In this document: positions 31,266 to 33,696 of the stretch, one piece after another
How the letters are laid out: each line of letters opens with the position of its first letter
Position numbering within the stretch: the stretch's first letter is position 1
DNA from: a virus
Reading direction: 5' to 3' (one strand)
Length of the DNA: 33,696 nucleotides
IMG/VR virus record: IMGVR_UViG_3300009502_000889
Coordinates: 1 to 33,696 of that record
Translations under genes and position numbers: made by a program
The notes under the pieces: generated by a model
Seen by the model: the letters and a program-made list of their open reading frames with translations, nothing else
Databases searched by the model: none
Told to the model about the DNA's origin: nothing

Positions 31266-33077
31266 ATGATCGGCGCATATCAGTGCATCCAAGCGGGCAC
31301 CTCAAATGGCCCGAGCAAAACCTGGGCGGCGAACACTGCCTTCGTGAAGGGTGATCAGGTTAAGGTCGGTGGCAACCTCTACAAGTGCGCGACCGGGGGC
31401 ACGAGTGGAACTGTTGGCCCGACAGGGACCTCAACTACCTACTCGGTATGGGACGGGTCTGTTGGGTGGGTATTCGTGGCGACCTACGGCCTCAGCGGAA
31501 CAGGTGCGAGCATCACGGACGGAACCTGTCTATGGAAGTACGTTGGGGTGGCCAATGCAACGGCATCGGGAACCAGCAATGGAGGGGGCAGTAGCTCCGG
31601 CGGCATCGCCTATAGCATCCCTACGTCCTTCCTGATGCTCAACGCCCCAAACGTGGGGCAGGCGAATGACGTTGGCGGCTTCTGGATGTGTGCGGGGCCT
31701 TCCTACGGGGCCGGGAAATCCTTTAGCCAGTGGAACGGGTGCGTCGTGTTCCGCTCCACAGACAATGTGACGTGGAACCAGTGGAAGGCCATCACGAAGC
31801 CGGCTGCGATGGGCACCGTCCAGGGCACAGTTCCCGGCCCTGCGAGCGGGTGGGAAGACTGGGATATGAGCACGGCCCTGACCGTAACATGGAACTACGA
31901 CTACGGCTTCGAGAGCAAGACAGACCTCGACGTGCTAAACGGAAACAACGTGCTGCTTATTGGGTCAGAGATTATCCAATTCGCAAATGTGTCCTTCGTG
32001 AATGGTGATCCAACTCAAACAGTATTCACCCGTCTATTGCGCGGCAGGCAATGCACAGATAGCTCAATTTGGACACACGCAAGTGGTGAGACTGCAATAG
32101 TTATTGACACAAGTGCGTTTACCTATTGCTCCGACATTTCTGAGCGTGGGATGGCAAGGTATTACCGGGCAACAACCGTTGGAACGGATATGGCCTCGTC
32201 AAATACCGTCACGTTCACCAACACCAGTGCCGGCCTTATGCCTTACAGCCCGGTCCAGATCAAGGCTACCTTCGATGGCAGCTTGAACCGGACTTTGAAG
32301 TGGTTCCGGCGGTCCCGTGTGCAGGGTGGGTGGGCTGAGAGCGTTGACGTTCCGATGGCCGAGACCACCGAAAGTTATGACATCGAGTTCTGGAACAACG
32401 GGGCGGTCGTTCGGACGGTGAGCGGCTATGTCAACAGCACCCCTTCAGCCCAGCCGACCATCACCTACAGCGCCGCGAACTACGCCGCTGATTACCCGAG
32501 CGGCCTGAAGATACCCCTGCTGTTGGCAGATACCGGCGCCGAGACCACGGACTGGGCCGACTGGCATATAAGCTCTGGCAGCATCGGAGTGGGACATGAC
32601 ACGTCCTCTGGCGTCACACCCCACGCTGGGACGGCGATGTTCCTGACAGGGACGGCCAGTCTCAATTCGATGTATCAGATCGTGAACATGATGGAGAGCG
32701 TCACAGTCGATGACCTCAGACAAGGCTTAACGCTGTTGATCGAGTGCTACATCGCGCAGACGGCAACCAACGCAAACACTTCTTCCGTTGTTGCAACCTT
32801 CTATGACTACGCAGGCACAGCGATTGGCACTGTAACTACGGGCTTGCAATCGTTCACCGGAAGCACCACATGGAAATATGTTAGCGCATCGGGCGTCATC
32901 CCTGTGGGAGCGCGCACTGTCAAGGTGGCGATGTCTACCAATGTAACGGCTTACACTGGTTCCATCTACTTTGACGATCTCGCGATCTCGGTGACTTCAA
33001 CCTCACTAGCTCAAGTCATCATATACGAGCTTTCGTCCGTTGTCGGGCGTGGCTATCCGGGGAGCGCCGTCCTATGA
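31266..33077 (+). CDS. Tail-tip receptor-binding protein with carbohydrate-module-like N-terminus
   Basis: 603 aa, start ATG with AAGGAG 6 nt upstream. It opens with IGAYQCIQAGTSNG, the second half of a module whose first half ends the previous gene. A complete copy follows (TWAANTAFVKGDQVKVGGNLY, then KCATGGTSG and DGSVGWVFV), resembling chitin/carbohydrate-binding small modules. Later regions are strand-rich: TWNYDYGFESKTDLDVLNGN and LLRGRQC look like the GTA gp15 C-terminal region. The final 180 residues (DTGAETTDWADWHISSGSIG) resemble a jelly-roll-like module. It overlaps the next gene (ATGA). Likely contacts the receptor. Confidence 0.75.
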   Translation: MIGAYQCIQAGTSNGPSKTWAANTAFVKGDQVKVGGNLYKCATGGTSGTVGPTGTSTTYSVWDGSVGWVFVATYGLSGTGASITDGTCLWKYVGVANATASGTSNGGGSSSGGIAYSIPTSFLMLNAPNVGQANDVGGFWMCAGPSYGAGKSFSQWNGCVVFRSTDNVTWNQWKAITKPAAMGTVQGTVPGPASGWEDWDMSTALTVTWNYDYGFESKTDLDVLNGNNVLLIGSEIIQFANVSFVNGDPTQTVFTRLLRGRQCTDSSIWTHASGETAIVIDTSAFTYCSDISERGMARYYRATTVGTDMASSNTVTFTNTSAGLMPYSPVQIKATFDGSLNRTLKWFRRSRVQGGWAESVDVPMAETTESYDIEFWNNGAVVRTVSGYVNSTPSAQPTITYSAANYAADYPSGLKIPLLLADTGAETTDWADWHISSGSIGVGHDTSSGVTPHAGTAMFLTGTASLNSMYQIVNMMESVTVDDLRQGLTLLIECYIAQTATNANTSSVVATFYDYAGTAIGTVTTGLQSFTGSTTWKYVSASGVIPVGARTVKVAMSTNVTAYTGSIYFDDLAISVTSTSLAQVIIYELSSVVGRGYPGSAVL

Positions 33078-33696
33078 GCACGTCACCCAATCTCGGCATC
33101 ACGCACATTGACGTGAGCCAAGCCCAGAAGGAAGTCACGGCCAACGCCGCTTTCGACGCCTTGGACCTTGCGATCACCGGGATGGCTACCGTTGCGTTGA
33201 CCACGACAACGGCCACTGTCTCTTCGGCAATTGCAACCAGTTGCACGACGATGAAGTTTACCGGAACGCCCGGAGGGACATGCATCGTCACAGTGCCGGC
33301 AGCGAAAAAGGACTGGTTCATTGTCAACACGACGGCTTCCGCGCTCCTCCTGACCACCGGCTCAGGCACCACGGTTAGCGTGGCCGCAACGAGCAATGCC
33401 CTGATCTACTGCGACGGGACCAACGTCATCGCCATCGCCGCAACCACCATCGCCATGGCCTTGTCCGGTCTGACCGACTGCTTGATCAGCACCCCGACCA
33501 ATGGCCAGTACCTGACCTATAACACCACAGCCTCGAAGTGGGAGAACACCTCCCTGACCGTTGTGACGGCCCTGAATGCCCTGACCGACGTGAACGTGAC
33601 GGAGGGTAGTGGCATCAATGGCTTCGCCCTCACTTGGTCGAACAGCACCAGCAAGTGGGTCGCGTCGGCAATCACCAGCACCCTTGCCGGATGCAC
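33074..33696 (+). CDS. Tail fibre protein, N-terminal part (cut by window end)
   Basis: At least 207 residues, open to the window end. It begins MSTSPNLGITHIDVSQAQKE, then VTANAAFDALD, the DUF2793-type fibre start (P-x-L-G-I-x-x-I...Q-A-Q-K-E-V-x-x-N). A small beta domain follows, then two fibre repeats: LTDCLISTPTNGQYLTYNTT with KWEN, and LTDVNVTEGSGINGFALTW with SKWV. These L-x-D-V...G-x-x-L-x-Y/W-x...K-W units are typical of trimeric tail fibres. The ATG overlaps the previous stop. It carries the last operator-like site. Confidence 0.82.
   Translation, partial: MSTSPNLGITHIDVSQAQKEVTANAAFDALDLAITGMATVALTTTTATVSSAIATSCTTMKFTGTPGGTCIVTVPAAKKDWFIVNTTASALLLTTGSGTTVSVAATSNALIYCDGTNVIAIAATTIAMALSGLTDCLISTPTNGQYLTYNTTASKWENTSLTVVTALNALTDVNVTEGSGINGFALTWSNSTSKWVASAITSTLAGC
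33232..33245. promoter_or_regulatory. Dispersed operator-like palindrome, site 11 (intragenic)
   Basis: TGCAACCAGTTGCA, with both half-sites in the TGCAAC form, within codons for IATSCT of the fibre gene, about 160 bp from its start. Confidence 0.55.

Noticed and set aside
26368-33077. Interpretation of the window as a host gene transfer agent cluster
   Set aside because: The tail tip block is GTA-like, but the window also has dUTPase, ThyX, large tape measure and PBSX-type head genes, and it is much longer than a compact GTA cluster. A phage or prophage fits better.

Overview
The window looks like part of a tailed-phage (siphovirus) genome, or an intact prophage, from an alphaproteobacterial host. 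The tail-tip block (DUF2460 protein, DUF2163/BR0599 protein, NlpC/P60 peptidase, Phage-tail_3 host-contact protein) has the order of the Rhodobacter-type gene transfer agent tail and related alphaproteobacterial phages. The head block (PBSX-type portal, Mu gpF-like protein, XkdF-like protease, HK97-fold capsid) is ordinary siphovirus head architecture. No rRNA, tRNA, integrase, large terminase, lysis cassette or replication gene is visible, so those lie outside the window.

Layout. Positions 1-258 are a non-coding control-like region with a 52 bp direct repeat, iteron-like 11-mers, an 18 bp palindrome and a dispersed 14 bp operator-like site. Positions 259-2734 carry an IS110-transposase-related protein without its RuvC half, an unknown protein, a small LAGLIDADG-like protein and dUTPase. 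Positions 2717-4836, on the minus strand and visibly AT-richer, hold a two-gene module: a seven-helix membrane histidine kinase followed by a protein that fuses a CI/Cro-type HTH to a response-regulator receiver domain. Positions 5014-6832 carry a small membrane protein, flavin-dependent thymidylate synthase ThyX and two small unknown genes, with a UUCG-loop terminator between the last two. Positions 7066-15602 are the head module, 15699-19796 the connectors, tail tube and tail assembly chaperones (with a -1 frameshift site), 19808-26368 the tape measure with an embedded transglycosylase, and 26368-33696 the tail tip and fibre genes; the last is cut by the window end.

The most striking feature is an 11-member family of 14 bp palindromic sites, TGMAACYRGTTKCA, scattered over the whole window. 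Eight lie in short gaps between genes, directly beside stop codons or ribosome binding sites, and three lie inside genes. This is the distribution expected of phage operators or stoperators. Together with a phage-borne sensor kinase and an HTH-receiver fusion, it suggests (inference) that a sensory signal could feed into global control of this phage. Which protein binds the sites cannot be told from the sequence.

Working together: dUTPase and ThyX protect and supply dTMP during replication. The portal, MuF-like protein, protease, scaffold-like protein and capsid build the prohead. The connector, tail tube, frameshifted chaperone and tape measure build the tail. The tip proteins and cell-wall hydrolases recognise and breach the envelope.
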